DNA of 64,000 nucleotides from assembly GCA_034638255.1 (NCBI GenBank), contig JAWPGT010000001.1:1426001-1490000 (forward strand), read 5' to 3'. Each line of letters starts with the position of its first letter. The first letter of the stretch is position 1. The notes below the pieces were generated by a model. That model saw nothing but the letters and a program-made list of their open reading frames with translations. It searched no databases and was not told the origin of the DNA. This document shows positions 36,301 to 48,310 of this stretch, piece after piece. This stretch comes from Coprinus comatus (taxonomy: Eukaryota; Basidiomycota; Agaricomycetes; Agaricales; Agaricaceae). The translations under genes were made by a program, and so were the position numbers.

Positions 36301-37065
36301 GGAGAAAGGTGATCTTGCAGTGAGGTTATCGGATTTGGAGGGAGAGTTGGCTACCACAAAGGCCGAGTTGAACAGCTTGAAAGCCTCACCAAAAGTGAAT
36401 GGCGTTGGAGCAGGAACCCACGTTCCTTTGAATGGGTCGCCTGCTGTGACGGAAGATGCGCTGCGCCAATTACATGAGGCACATAACTTGAAACTCGAAG
36501 ACCTACATGCAGATCATAAGAAAGCGATCAAGGCCATGCAAGAACAGTTGGAGGCTGCACACGACAGGATTAACGATCTACATCAGGAGGTCTCTAGGAA
36601 GGCGATGGAGATTCAATATCTAGAGCAAGAGAATGATGAAGCTCAGGAAAATGTAACGAGGTACGTCAGATTTCCAAATAAAAAATCCCAATGGTGGCCT
36701 TCTTGGTTTGGTTTACGGGCTCTTTTAAGCCGGTTTTTCTCCCACTTTTTTATTTTCAAGTTCTTTGGATTTTAACCATATTTGCATTTGACATGCTGGG
36801 CTGCGTCACATTTACATATTTATTCCATCACATCTGGATATTTGGACAGCTGTAGTTTTACTTTTTCGCATCATCATCATACACATTCATATCATCATTA
36901 TTATTATATTTCTTCTGAAATTCGTTCGACCTTTCTTGCCATTTCATTTTCACATTTCACATATCGATGAGCACGATTTAATGTTAACCATGCTTCTTTC
37001 ATTCTAGGCTTAAAGAAGATGTGGAAATTTTGTCAGAAAAACTGGAAAAGGCCGGACTGGCATGA
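33363..37065 (+). CDS. Long coiled-coil protein with basic Ser/Thr/Pro/Ala N-terminus (apparent frameshift)
   Basis: I do not recognise a named family. Exons 33363-33764, 33859-34392, 34461-34712 and 34775-35574 are followed by exons near 35630-35716 and 35766-36660 and a last exon 37008-37065. The first 310 residues are acidic, then a basic Ser/Thr/Ala/Pro-rich region (SRPTTTARTASG, SSSISKSTMGRPGSI), as in microtubule-binding proteins. The rest is continuous heptad-like coiled coil rich in Glu, Ala, Leu and Lys, with Gly/Asn break VNGVGAGTHVPLNG near the end. A TAG at 35435-35437 ends the frame, and coiled coil resumes two bases out of frame (ELENARKAVIVAEEA); no intron can join them. The last intron (347 bases) is far longer than the others. 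Cytoskeletal or trafficking role is a guess from architecture. Confidence 0.7.
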
Positions 37066-39078
37066 GCGAGAAAAACACGTTGTTCACTCATGTCTTTCTG
37101 TCATGCGTCGACCAACTGACAGTTTCTCACAAATATACCACAAACCACGACTCGCGACCCCCCATGTTTTCGAATCATCTCACCTAGATCCAACAACTGG
37201 GTATTGTGACCGAAGCTTAAATTCCTCGATCACGTATGAAAATAACTTTGCTACTCTCACCTCTTTAACTTTCCCTCTCTTTCGTCTCTCTTTCTCTCCC
37301 TCCTCTCTCCTTTCTCCCGACTTTCTGCACTAATTTTACTCAGTCTTTATCTGTGTGTAATTAGTATACGCCCCCTCTTTTACCTTTCTTATTCATTCAT
37401 CTATGCCTATTTGTGGATTCCAAACTATATCTTTCTCACCTTTATAACCTCTGTCTCCTATTCCCTATCAAAAAATTTTCTCTAATTTTTTGAGAACCAT
37501 ACCCCCATCCTATGTAATGAGTTTGTTTTTGATTGTGGAATGGAAAACCTGATTTTGGATAAGATGAGCGCTGAGCGAATGATGAACGTTGAACATTGTT
37601 GTGGGCAAACTTTGAATCAATTGAAAGAGATAGAAAACAGTACGAATTAATACTAGACTGATAGTTCTGCAGTTCTTTTCCGATGTACATTGCTCGAAGT
37701 CACTGCGCTTGGATATAATCCGTCATCGTCGCAACTGGAGAACTAGTGAGAGAGCTATGTCACTTTCTATTAGCAGGACTTACATTTCACATGCAGTATA
37801 TCTGGGCATGAAATAATAGTATTCCCTTGAACGCACGTGTCCAACAAATCGTTTGAGAACGTTCGAAGTGATGTACAGTATACGCTTGCATATGCTTGCT
37901 AGCAAGTTATTATACGATCCGCCAATCTCACGCAAGGATTTATAACCAATGGAGAAGAGAAACGTTGATGCACTACTATATGATCGGAGGAAGTATGTGT
38001 TAGTTGGAATGTTTGATGATTCTTGAGATCAAGGCCACTTGAGAAAAAAAAATGGTACACGAGGTTGAGTATGCTAATTTGTCATTTGCCTTAGTATTTT
38101 ATCCGAGGAGAGGAGTTGGATCTCGATTAATACTTGAGTTTACGATCTGTAGACAATCATATAGAACACATATCCCTGTATTTCATTTAAATATGATCGT
38201 TTAAATTGCCAATATACCTAGCAGAGAGCTCGGTAATCTAGCTTCAGAACTCAGAAGTAAATGACGGTGGCTAAGTATTCAGTACACAATCAATCGTAAA
38301 CTCTCCCAACATTGGAGTGTACATCATTGCCCCACCAAAAAATCGGATAGAAGCAAGATTAATGGCCTTATCGTTGCACATCAAGATCGGAGGGAATACC
38401 ATCTACCCGGATGAATGGACAAGAGTGAGAATGTACATATAACAGGCTACTGTCTGAGGTTATTGTATTACTACTAATTAGAGGTTGGACAGTTCAGAGA
38501 TCTTTTGATGCATCCATCGCATCAGATGTGGCTGGGATATTTCAAATGCACGAAACAGAAAACAGTAACCTGTTTTTGATGCGGTATTCTTTGGTGTGTA
38601 TTATATTATATCGGACATGAATTCCACTTAATGACCTACGAGGAATGAGACCAAGAGTAAAGATTTCCTGAAACTTCATTCTTCAGAAGAAGGTACTGAG
38701 TTGATTGACATAACGCTGACGCAACTGAATGGAAGAAAGTTGTTATAATACTTGGCAGATAATAGCATCACGGAGGCACGTAGTATTTGTCTGATCGGAC
38801 TGAGGCCAATTGGCCGATATTTGTTCTTTAAATCCGAGACAAACCCGGGCAGCCAAAGAAAGGGGGGCCCGAGGTGGGAGTTACTTGTAGTAGCTTTTGT
38901 AGTCCTAATTTTTATGGGGATCGTTTGTGAGGAGTTGTAGATCAACCGGGTTATTTAATTCTATGTTATCGATGACCCTCGTATCCCCAACGGAGCCTCC
39001 CACCCCCCATCATCGATTCCTCTTTAGCTCCGCCAATATTTTCTGCCCTCTCATCCCACCTTGCCTCTTACCACAACC
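37066..39078. other. Two-kilobase gap before the pyruvate kinase gene
   Basis: I see no convincing gene, RNA gene or transposon. The left part (to about 37500) is pyrimidine-rich and fits a 3' untranslated tail. The middle, at 37500-38700, is AT-rich with only short open frames. The right part is the pyruvate kinase promoter: GC-richer, with a GGCCAATTGGCC palindrome at 38804-38815 and a C/T-rich stretch at 38980-39078, as is common for strongly expressed fungal glycolytic genes. Confidence 0.6.
38804..38815. promoter_or_regulatory. CCAAT-containing palindrome upstream of pyruvate kinase
   Basis: GGCCAATTGGCC is a perfect 12-base palindrome presenting CCAAT on both strands, about 265 bases before the start codon. 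CCAAT boxes bind the HAP complex in fungi. It is the clearest promoter element in this gap. Confidence 0.4.
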
Positions 39079-41253
39079 ATGTATCCAGCAGATGGCATCC
39101 GTTCCCAGCTTGAGTGGAATTCCACTATTAACGTCTCCAATGCCCCCATCCCTACCGAAACCACTAAATTCCTTCGCAAGGTCTGTGCCACTGTCTTATC
39201 GCCGAGTGCCTTGCTGATCAGCATAAGCATATACAGACCTCCATCATTGCAACGATTGGTATGTAGCATATCCATACTGTTATCTTCACATAATCCTAAA
39301 CAAAACCAGGCCCCAAGGTCAACACCGTCGAAAAGCTCTCTGAGCTCCGTCGTGCTGGTGTTAACATTGGTATGTAAAAGAATGCCAAGAGTCACATATC
39401 CCACTCATAAATCATTACAGTCCGCATGAATTTCTCCCATGGTTCATATGAATACCATCAGAGCGTTATCGACAATACAAGAAAGATGGTGGCTGGTAAT
39501 TTATCATCCCTTTTTTCTACAAGTGCAAAAAAACTAATATAGTTTTCAGCCGACCCGTCTGGTCGTCCTGTCGCCATTGCCCTCGATACTGTTAGTATTC
39601 TTCGGTGGCATTAGCATTTAACCATTTTAACAATTCAACAGAAAGGCCCAGAGATCCGCACTGGCTTGACCAGGGACGGACTGGACGTACGTCATCGTAT
39701 TGATCGATTACACCTACATCCGGCGCTCACCGAACACAATCAATAGTTTGCGATCCCTGCTGGTCATGAATTTATCGTCACCACCGATAGCCAATTTAGC
39801 GAAAATTGCGATGACCGCTTTATGTTCGTCGATTATGTGAGCACAAATCATTCGCGATGCCATCTTTTAGTAATATCCTATCAAAGGCAAATCTTCCTAA
39901 AGTCACTGCACCTGGAAAGCTCATCTACGTTGATGATGGTGAGTTTAGTTGACTGCTGAGAGCCTAAAACGCTAAATATTTGGATATAGGTATCCTTTCT
40001 CTCTTGGTTACCTCTATTGACGGCACCAATGTCCATGTCCGCGCCTTAAACAGTGGCAACATATCCTCCCGCAAAGGTGTCAACTTGCCCAAAACCGATG
40101 TCGATCTACCGGCCCTCTCTGAGAAAGATAAAGCCGATTTGCAGTTCGGTGTCCGCAATGGTGTTGATATGGTCTTCGCATCATTCATACGTCATGGTGG
40201 AGATGTTCGTCAAATTCGTGAAGTCCTAGGGCCTGACGGCGCCAACGTCAAAATTATTGTCAAAATTGAAAACGAACAAGGTGTCGCCAACTTTGACGAA
40301 ATTCTCAAGGAGACCGATGGTGTCATGGTAGCCCGTGGTGATTTGGGTATCGAGATCCCCGCAAGCCAAGTCTTCTTGGCTCAAAAGATGATGATCGCGA
40401 AGTGTAATATTGCTGGAAAGCCCGTCATTGTTGCGACACAAATGCTTGAGTCAATGACAGTAAGTATTTACTCTCTGAATATATGTCAATGTTTGACTCG
40501 GCCAAATAGTACAATCCCCGCCCTACTCGTGCTGAAGTCAGCGATGTTGCGAATGCCGTTCTTGACGGTGCCGACTGTGTTATGTTGTCCGGAGAGACTG
40601 CCAAGGGAATGTATCCCATTCAATCTGGTATGTTGAGAACTATTGAACAAAAGTAATATTTGTGGCTGATTGGAAAATAGTCCTTATGATGGCGGAGACA
40701 TGTTTACTCGCGGAGTCTGCAATCTGTTACCCTCCATTGTACGATGATTTGCGCAGTATTCAACCTCGGCCCACAGAGACTGCAGAAACAGTTGCAATTG
40801 CCGCAGTTGCAGCCGCTTCTGAACAGAATGCTAGTGCCATTCTTGTGCTCTCCACCAGTGGAAACACAGCTCGCCTAGTTTCCAAGTACCGCCCCAAGGT
40901 TCCCATTATTACCGGTAAGTCTTAAGCAATATAAATTACAAGCATACAACTCACACTATAAAACAGTCACTCGCCACGAACAAACCGCAAGACAAATTCA
41001 CTTGCACCGTGGATGCTACCCTTTCTGGTACCCAGAACCTAGAGGAGTACAGAACCACCAATGGCAGACTGACGTAGACAACCGTATCCGTTATGGTCTC
41101 CGTAACGCCCTTGCACTCAAGATCATCCAACCCGGAACAACTGTGATTGCCATTCAAGGATGGAAGGGTGGTCTTGGGCACACCAACACACTCCGTGTTT
41201 TGTCTGTGCCAACGGATTCGGCAGACTTGGAGATCCAACCTCTTGGCGCATAA
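39079..41253 (+). CDS. PYK1: Pyruvate kinase
   Basis: Final glycolytic enzyme, converting phosphoenolpyruvate and ADP to pyruvate and ATP in the cytosol. The start is the ATG at 39079 ([20 protein letters not shown]). About eleven exons; the second, at 39237-39258, is only 22 bases and encodes TSIIATI. Diagnostic blocks are [41 protein letters not shown], the active-site signature IKNEQGV-like [15 protein letters not shown], and [16 protein letters not shown]. Further on are the signature [35 protein letters not shown], and the C-terminal allosteric domain ending DLEIQPLGA. All junctions checked keep the frame. The next gene starts only 122 bases downstream on the same strand. Confidence 0.95.
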
Positions 41254-41375
41254 ATAGGACGATGAGATAAAATTAGCTATCATGTAATTTGTAGTTTTGA
41301 CTGTGACATGCTCTTTTCCCACGCACACAATTTCCATACTGCAAAGGCAGGTAGCCAGCTCGCCCAAGGTTGGCC

Positions 41376-43789
41376 ATGTCCACTTATCCTGGCCGCTCTC
41401 GCATACAGAGACGGCACAGTAATGCCCTTCCTATACACACACATGGGTCTTTTGCCGTGCAAGAGAAGCTAGCTCGTCACCCACACCACATATCCTGGTG
41501 GCTACGGCTTAGCCTGCCCATCCCATTTATCCGGACACGTCGATTACGCCTTTTTATACTCAACCCTCGAAGGGTACACGTCTATGCTACTACACGATTC
41601 GGGAGGACGCGGGGATGCTCGCTACTGGTGCTATTGGTGGTGTTGGTGGTATTTATAATAATTGCAATAAACAAAGCAGGGGTGGCGAGGAACTCAACAC
41701 TAGTATTTGGACGAGAGGATCTACAAAGCATATGGATATGGGAGGTCAGAAGTGGTCATTATCCCAGTCGAAGCAGTAGTGAGTTGACTATTGTCGCCAT
41801 GTAGAATTCGAAGTTATGTTGACGTGCTGCGCAGTACCTGAACAACTTCGGCTTAAAGAGGTAATTGACAACCCTGCATTACCACCAAGGAAAATCAAGA
41901 TACCTATTCCTTCACAACTCAAGACTTCGTCAGAATATGTGACGGGGACACGAGCAACTGGCGTGGAAAGAGTTTATCTGAATGTTCAGGATCAACATCA
42001 GGATGTAGCATATCCTCCTAGACCTATACCCGGGAGTGTCGCGGACTTGGATGTCGTCATGGAACATTGTGATTTCTCCAAGAAGAAGGTGTGTCTCGTC
42101 TGTATCCCACTATCATAGTCAGTTTGGTTAATGTGACGGGGTAGTATGTGAGGGATTGCTTGGAGGTTTTACGTGTTGGTGCTGGTTTGGATAATGGGAA
42201 ACGAATGAGAAGAGGGACATTAAACGATTGGAAGTATATCTATGTGGAAAGGCAGGATAACTTGACTTCAAATGGGAGATATGTTGAACAGGAAGATGTT
42301 TATTTACCAGTATTTCAACAAGGACACCAAGAAGAATCTAATTCCAACGCAGGTCTACACAAGCGAAGGGGTGTTGACTGGGAAAAATCGCCTATTAAAC
42401 TACAACCTCCTGTGGAATACAAACCATACGTTTCTCTCCCCACACCATGCGACCCAGAGAGCCCTCGTTTATTCCACATGTTTTGGACGGGACCATTCAC
42501 GGACAAACCTTATCTCGCCATTCTTTCTTTCTTGTTCACACAGAATACTGGGCTTCATGTCAAACATTGGGATGAAAATACAGCTTGCAGACCCAAATTC
42601 TGGCTATGGATCAATCCTGGTCCAGCTGCTTCTGTCCCCAATCCAAATGCTGTAACGGATATGATCAACAAACTTAAGTCAAATCCTTGGGCTTCCCCGT
42701 TTTTACACCCAAGATTCAAAGATGTCATAGAATTCAAGCTTTGGAATACCACCGACCAATTGGATTCTATAGAAGAGCTTAAAGACGAATGGAGGTCGAG
42801 GGACCTATTCAATTCGGGTGGTAATGTGATTAAAGTTAATAAAAAGAATAACGGAGACAAGGAAGATAAATCGTCGGGGGACGATATGTTGAATCGTACT
42901 GGGTCAAAATCTGCCTCCACATACGACCGGCTTTCGGTCATCCTTTCTGATATGGCTCGATTCATTCTTTGCCATCGTTATGGTGGCATCTATCTTGATG
43001 CTGATACGATTTTCCTTAGAGATTGGGAAGAACTTTGGGGCTGGAAAGGAGCTTTCGCATATCGTTGGTCACGAATGACCAGGTACAACACCGCAGTGTT
43101 AAAACTTAATAAACGATCAGCATTGGGAAAATTCTTGTTCAGAACTGCTTTAAAGAACAATATGGATTTTCATCCAATGACTGTCTCGGAATATACGAAA
43201 GAGGCATATTTGGAGAATCTGTTACTAAGACTACCAGATGCATTGTTTGATTCGGCCTGGTTGAATACGGAAAACTATCAGGTCGATAGACCACCTCAAC
43301 CGTTTTTCACCAAGTACGTTTTTTTTTCAAGCTCTGGTGTGATGGGTATATTAAGAACAACGATATAGATTTGAGCATTTCTTCGATACCCCAGTGGTAG
43401 AGAGCGCAGCACCTCAAGCCCTTGGTTTTGAAGGGTTCTTTAGAGGAGCCTTTTCGTATCATTTCCATAACTTTTGGTGAGTTGTTTTTAACATAACTAT
43501 CCACTAGTCACACTAATACTTGGTACTTTGCAGGTGGAAACCCTTTGACCCGGCTCGTAATTGGCCAGACCTGGGACCTAAATTCAAGGATGGTGAAAGA
43601 ATTGCTCGTGCTGCTTTATCATTAGACCAACCTGGCAATACTAGTAAATTCACCATGCCCGTGGATGAGGACGAAGATAGTGTTCGAGAAAAACGAGATT
43701 TGGACTGGGCGACCGTCCTGAAACGGACCTTCGAGTCGTATATCCGTGGTGAGAGACCTAATATGTACGGGGAGTGGTTGGAATGGTGA
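41376..43789 (+). CDS. Type II membrane glycosyltransferase with DXD motif
   Basis: Predicted Golgi sugar transferase of the Gly_transf_sug (Och1/alpha-1,4-type) superfamily. The start is the ATG at 41376. Residues 1-75 are a basic cytosolic tail, then one membrane anchor (LLVLLVVLVVFIIIAI). The first intron is placed at 41752-41804; further introns lie near 42090-42145, 43313-43371 and 43478-43533. The lumenal domain contains PRLFHMFWTGPFTDKPY, the conserved block ILSDMARFILCHRYGGIY, and the catalytic DADTIFLRD (DXD). It also has AFAYRWSR and, near the end, GAFSYHFHNFWWKPFD. The C-terminus is ...NMYGEWLEW. Donor and acceptor sugars cannot be read from sequence. Tail-to-head with pyruvate kinase, 122 bases apart. 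Confidence 0.83.
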
Positions 43790-44044
43790 GAGTGTATTCA
43801 TGTTAGATGGACTATCTATTACTACTGTCTTTTTTTTTAATCATTCGTCATTTCGCGGTAACTATCTTTTTTCTTTCTTTTTGGAATAGGTGATACGATA
43901 ACGTCAAATTTTTTCTTTTCTCCTTCTTCTCACATATATTGTACTACATACTTCTCCTAGAGTTTATCACCGACATCATATCGATACTAATTTGGCTCGT
44001 TAGATCTAGGCTATGTTACTTATCAAATGGAGTAGAATTCGTTG

Positions 44045-45096
44045 TTACGACCTGTTAGCAGCCAACTTGGCTTGGGCAGTGTTAACTGCGGACTTGAGCT
44101 CAGCGATTACACCCTCCGGGTTCTCTGCACCGAATATGGCTGTGCCCGCGACTATAACATTGCTTCCTGGAAGTTGAAGCGCAGCAGCCAAGTGGATAGC
44201 TACTAAGCGAAACGGATTAAAAATAAGGATAAGAAAGTAGAACATACCAGCTTCAGCACAAGCACCAATTGTCTTGGGACCTACACCACCATCAACCTCA
44301 ATATCTTTTTCGGGGAAGCGGGCACGCAGTTCTGAGACTTTGGGTACACAGCGTTCAAGAAACTTTTGACCGCCTCGACCTAAATATAGCATGTATACTG
44401 AGAGGGGTTTACTTGGTAGCTGCGAAGGCTCCACGTACCGGGGTAAACTGTCATTACTAGAAGCATATCTGCTGCATGTCCTATCTCATCCGTAATGGCG
44501 CTGGAGGGTGTATCAGGAGAAATCGCGACCCCAGCCCTCATGTTTCGTTTATGGATCGCTTGGATGAGAGAAAGTGGATCCGCTAGATGGCAAAATCATG
44601 ACATGTTCGAAGGACTAGAATGGGACGCTTCAATGCAGGACATACATGTTGCTTCAATATGGAAGCAGTAAAGTGCCCCACCAGCGTCAGCGATGTCGTC
44701 TACCCACTGGATTGAAGATGAGCGTGTGTTTACTGGTGTCGTCATGAGTTGTCAATTAGTACCTGTTCCGGCTTCGCCACCATCATGTGGCAGTCCATGA
44801 ATATGTCCGGAATACCTTTCTTCACACAGGTCAGAATGGGTGCGCCTTAATCCGAGAAAGATGAGTAAGATGTGATACTGCAGATATGACGAGCGCACCC
44901 ATGGTGATGTTGGGTACGAAGTGACTTTTTAAGAGATCTGTCAGCATATTATCGAGATATAGCCTGGCTGGATTTACCCATCCATGACATCCATGTGAAG
45001 CCATTGGGCGCCTCCCTTGATCATGCGTTTACATTCCGCAGTGAGCTGACCAAAGTCAGAGGCAAGGACAGACGGAGAGATGATCGCGTTCGGCAT
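44045..45096 (-). CDS. RPE1: Ribulose-phosphate 3-epimerase
   Basis: Pentose-phosphate enzyme interconverting ribulose 5-phosphate and xylulose 5-phosphate. The start ATG is at 45096. The first exon reads [18 protein letters not shown] and WLHMDVMDG. Later short exons carry [39 protein letters not shown] joined to [18 protein letters not shown], and the metal/phosphate-site block [20 protein letters not shown]. The last intron, ending in CTTCCAG near 44174, restores [19 protein letters not shown]; without it a hydrophobic spurious stretch would be read. About six introns, each short. Complete by all catalytic motifs (His, Asp pairs). Confidence 0.93.
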
Positions 45097-45259
45097 TTTC
45101 GACAGATTAATTTAAGGATGTTTTCTTCATTTAACCTCCCCTGATTACGTAAGCATCTGCACTGCCCACATCAAATCTGGCTTGGTAAGTACCTAAGTAT
45201 AAAACCTACACCCGGTCGTCCCTAGACTCCCTACTAATCCTTCCACATCCCTTCCAACC

Positions 45260-45939
45260 ATGTACGCCAAATTATTTGCTGCTGCCCTCCTTGCCTTCGT
45301 TGTCCCCTGGGCTTCTGCCTCTCCTCAGCCAGTTCAACAACTAGAACAACGTCAAAATGGTATATACTTAGTCCTTATGTTTGAAGAATAGAAACTCACC
45401 TTTCTCTAGCGGGCGATGTTATTAACGATATCACGAGTGGAGTTGCTTCTGTAGCTACCAACGCCAGTACGTTGGACTTCACTTGGTGCTAAGCACTTCA
45501 ACTTATTTATTTCCCCTGCAGTTCCCTCTATCTTTACCGAGGCCACCTCATTAGCTGGAGATATTGGAGACCAAGTTACCAGCCGTGGAGCTGAAATCTT
45601 TACCCAAGTAACATGTATGTATCCTGTAATTTTTTATTCAAGAGAAATATCTAATTGGGTGTCCCTGTAGCGTTCGGTGGACAAGCATTTACCGTCGTCT
45701 CAAGTGTTGGTGGTCAGGCATTCACTCTTGCTACTTCAGGTGCTGGTGTTGCTGTTAGTACCTTGGGCTCAGTCTATACGGTTGCCACTGCTGCCGCTGG
45801 TTCTCAGATCACTGATATTGCCAACCAAAATAACGGCGTGTTGGGCATGCACTCCACTTCAGGGTTATCGTCCCCTGCGGTTGCTGGTCTCGTGGTTGTA
45901 TTAGGAAGCGCAGTCCTTGGAGCTGTTGTCACTCTTTGA
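45260..45939 (+). CDS. Small secreted, probably GPI-anchored protein
   Basis: I do not recognise a named family. Four exons starting at 45260-45359 encode about 165 residues. The N-terminus is a clear signal peptide (MYAKLFAAALLAFVVPWASA). The mature part is rich in Ser, Thr, Ala, Val and Gly with an internal repeat: SFGGQAFTVV and SVGGQAFTLA. The C-terminus has a small-residue site (STSGLSSPA) followed by a hydrophobic tail ending GSAVLGAVVTL, as in GPI-anchor signals. There is no cysteine in the mature part. Likely a wall or surface protein. Its neighbour at 46827 has the same secreted-plus-tail layout but no obvious sequence similarity. Confidence 0.75.
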
Positions 45940-46826
45940 TTTGATTAATTTGCTATTAACCGGTCGTTCAATCACTATATACCTGCCTGCTAAACGCCAG
46001 GCCTCACTTAACTTCTGCTTCGAATCCGGACTTATATTTACAGTACATGTGTAGCATACAATGGACGTTAATTTACCTGCTGTTAGGGCTTTTTTTTTTT
46101 CGTTGCATGATGATGCCATTAAATATTTTTAGTTGTGCTCAATCATTATTAAGCCTTCTAAAGTCTAAGTGGTTGCTTCTATTGCTTCTACTCAACTTAC
46201 TGGTACTTATATGGATTGTGAGGCCCATTTCTGTCCTGAAACATCTTTCACACAAATGTATCAGGTTTTTGTTTGAAATTCTCATCACACAAGTTTGCAA
46301 CCTTGTCAGAACCTTGTGCGACGGTTACGTGCTCGTCGCTCGCTCCACTGACATAGCAACCGCCCTCTACTGACGTTACATTGGTGTTGTTAGGGATTTA
46401 ATGATCAGAAACCGGCTCAGGTATTCTTTTGGGGCTGAAACAAAATCACAGAGATAATACCAACCGTATTGCAGTTTCATCAATGTCTGAACTCCAGGGA
46501 TTCATCGAACATCACTGAAATCACTGTTTCGTGCTACATCGCAACAAATAACGTTGTCCCGACCACATAACATTTAGACGTATAAATACGACATTTCTCA
46601 ACTGATGATTTCCTTGCTCTGGCTAGCTTGCGTTGATCGCCCCCACCTTTCCCTAAACTCCTCTTTGGCTGCTGTGCAGACCATCTTTTGGCAAAGTACC
46701 TTTCGTTGCACGAAGGTCTTTTATATCTTTTCTTTCTTGAAAAATCTTTAAAGGAGTCCCTGGAGGAACAAACCCGATCCGTCTACTAAACAAGTTTCGA
46801 AAACCAAGAAAAACTATATTGAAGAG
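45940..46826. other. Gap between the two secreted-protein genes
   Basis: No gene is supported. One hydrophobic open frame at 46047-46373 has no signal, splice structure or known motif. The last 200 bases are the promoter and leader of the gene at 46827, with C/T-rich tracts. Confidence 0.55.
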
Positions 46827-48099
46827 ATGTTCAACAAGCCAACTTCGTATATCATCACTTTCCTTTCCTTCTCTTCCGTCCTCTCGGATGTCTTGTCGTC
46901 TTCTGGATTTGGATCTGGTAATGGAATAGGTATGGGTGTAAGTATGGTCAACGCTTTGCCTGCTCGTGTGCGCAGAGATAAGCCACTGCCAGTGATTCCA
47001 AGGCCTGCTACCGGTAATAATGGAGGAAACAAGGCTCGTGCCTTGAAGTTCCGTCGTGAAAACGATGCTGTTGTCACCGCAATCCCCTTACCTATTGCGG
47101 AGGGTGTTGAACCTAATGAAAATCTGGAGGGAAACTTGGTCCGTCGTAAAGAAAATGTTGTTCCCCAGATCCCCGCAATTCCAGTACCTACAACACCCAT
47201 TACCAACAAAACCAAGGATGTGAAGCGTCAAGAGGATGGTGTAGCCGAGAGAACCGAGCCTGACTGGGATTCGGAAGAGGGAAAATCACTTGGAAGACTG
47301 TTAAGAGATTATCAGTTGTTGAAGAATGCTATTCCTGCTGGTATGTTGTGTATTATATTTGTCCAAGGTTATATATGCTTATGAATGGATGTACAGCACC
47401 TGAAGGAAGTGGTCTTAAAGATGGGTTGATGCGAGAGGTTGAAAATAAGAAGCAACTAAGTAAGTGTATTCTATTGAAGATTTCGAGAGGGATTTTAATA
47501 TATTTTTTTGCTTCTTGCAGTAACTGATAAGTTCGGTCAACCTCTTCCCGACGAGCCTACTCCTACAGGGGGGCAACCATTAGAAGGTAACTCTGCGACC
47601 ACCATCAGTTGTAAGTATTTCTGATTTGTCACTTCCGGGAGGGTCACTGAACAACTTTATTAGCGGCCGATGGTTCATTGGTTACTGTCTTCACATTAGC
47701 GGATGGCAACATAGTTATCTCTGCCAATGGACAAAACAAAACCGTGACTCTTGGTGATAATGGAATGCCGCTTGATTCTAACACACCTGAACCAACACCA
47801 ACCGAATCCGTCAAGAGCTTGAGTACGAGCCTGGGATGGGTGACTTTAAGCACAAGCACTTCTGCTTCTGCCACTACCTCTCCTGCTACCACTTCTCCTG
47901 CTGCTGCCGCTTCCGTGACTGGGTGAGTTCTTATCTCAACTAATCCGGTGACTTGGAAACTGATCATTTCTTATGCAGGAAAAACGGGAATGGTGCAACA
48001 CTTGCGGGACCCTTTGACTTACTACCGGGTACCATGGTTATGAAGAGCCTATTGATGACAGTAGTCGGTCTGCTGTTCGGAGCTTGGGTTGCATTGTAA
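46827..48099 (+). CDS. Candidate Kex2-processed secreted peptide precursor with GPI-like tail
   Basis: I do not recognise a family. Five exons, 46827-47340, 47397-47459, 47521-47610, 47664-47922 and 47979-48099, give 348 residues. The N-terminus is signal-like (hydrophobic residues about 8-25). Four dibasic sites occur at residues 49-50 (RR), 76-77 (RR), 106-107 (RR) and 133-134 (KR). These would release segments of 27, 30 and 27 residues. Each holds an Ile-Pro-x-Pro core: VIPRP, AIPLP, AIPVP. The middle is acidic. A Ser/Thr-rich stalk (residues about 250-310) precedes a hydrophobic C-terminus (VMKSLLMTVVGLLFGAWVAL) fitting a GPI signal. Kex2-type repeat secretory proteins are known in fungi; function here is unknown. 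Confidence 0.75.
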
Positions 48100-48310
48100 T
48101 CGATTGCTATAGTCTCTCTTCTTTCGAAATATCATATCAGAAATAATTTGAAACATGCATCAACGAAAGGTGATTGGAAGCGAGAAAATAGCTCAAAATA
48201 ATGACGGAGAGCTCCAGGCCCTGATTTGGGTAAAAGTATGCTCTAGATTAGGATCTGGGCGGACATTGGAATATTCTACTTCGCTCGAGTTTCCCTCAGA
48301 TATACCCAGA

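Noticed and set aside
44155..44230. Hydrophobic segment [11 protein letters not shown] as part of the epimerase
   Set aside because: It is intron sequence; removing it restores the conserved [13 protein letters not shown] block.
46047..46373. Hydrophobic 108-codon frame between the secreted-protein genes
   Set aside because: AT-rich intergenic sequence; no signal-anchor organisation, splice signals or family motif.
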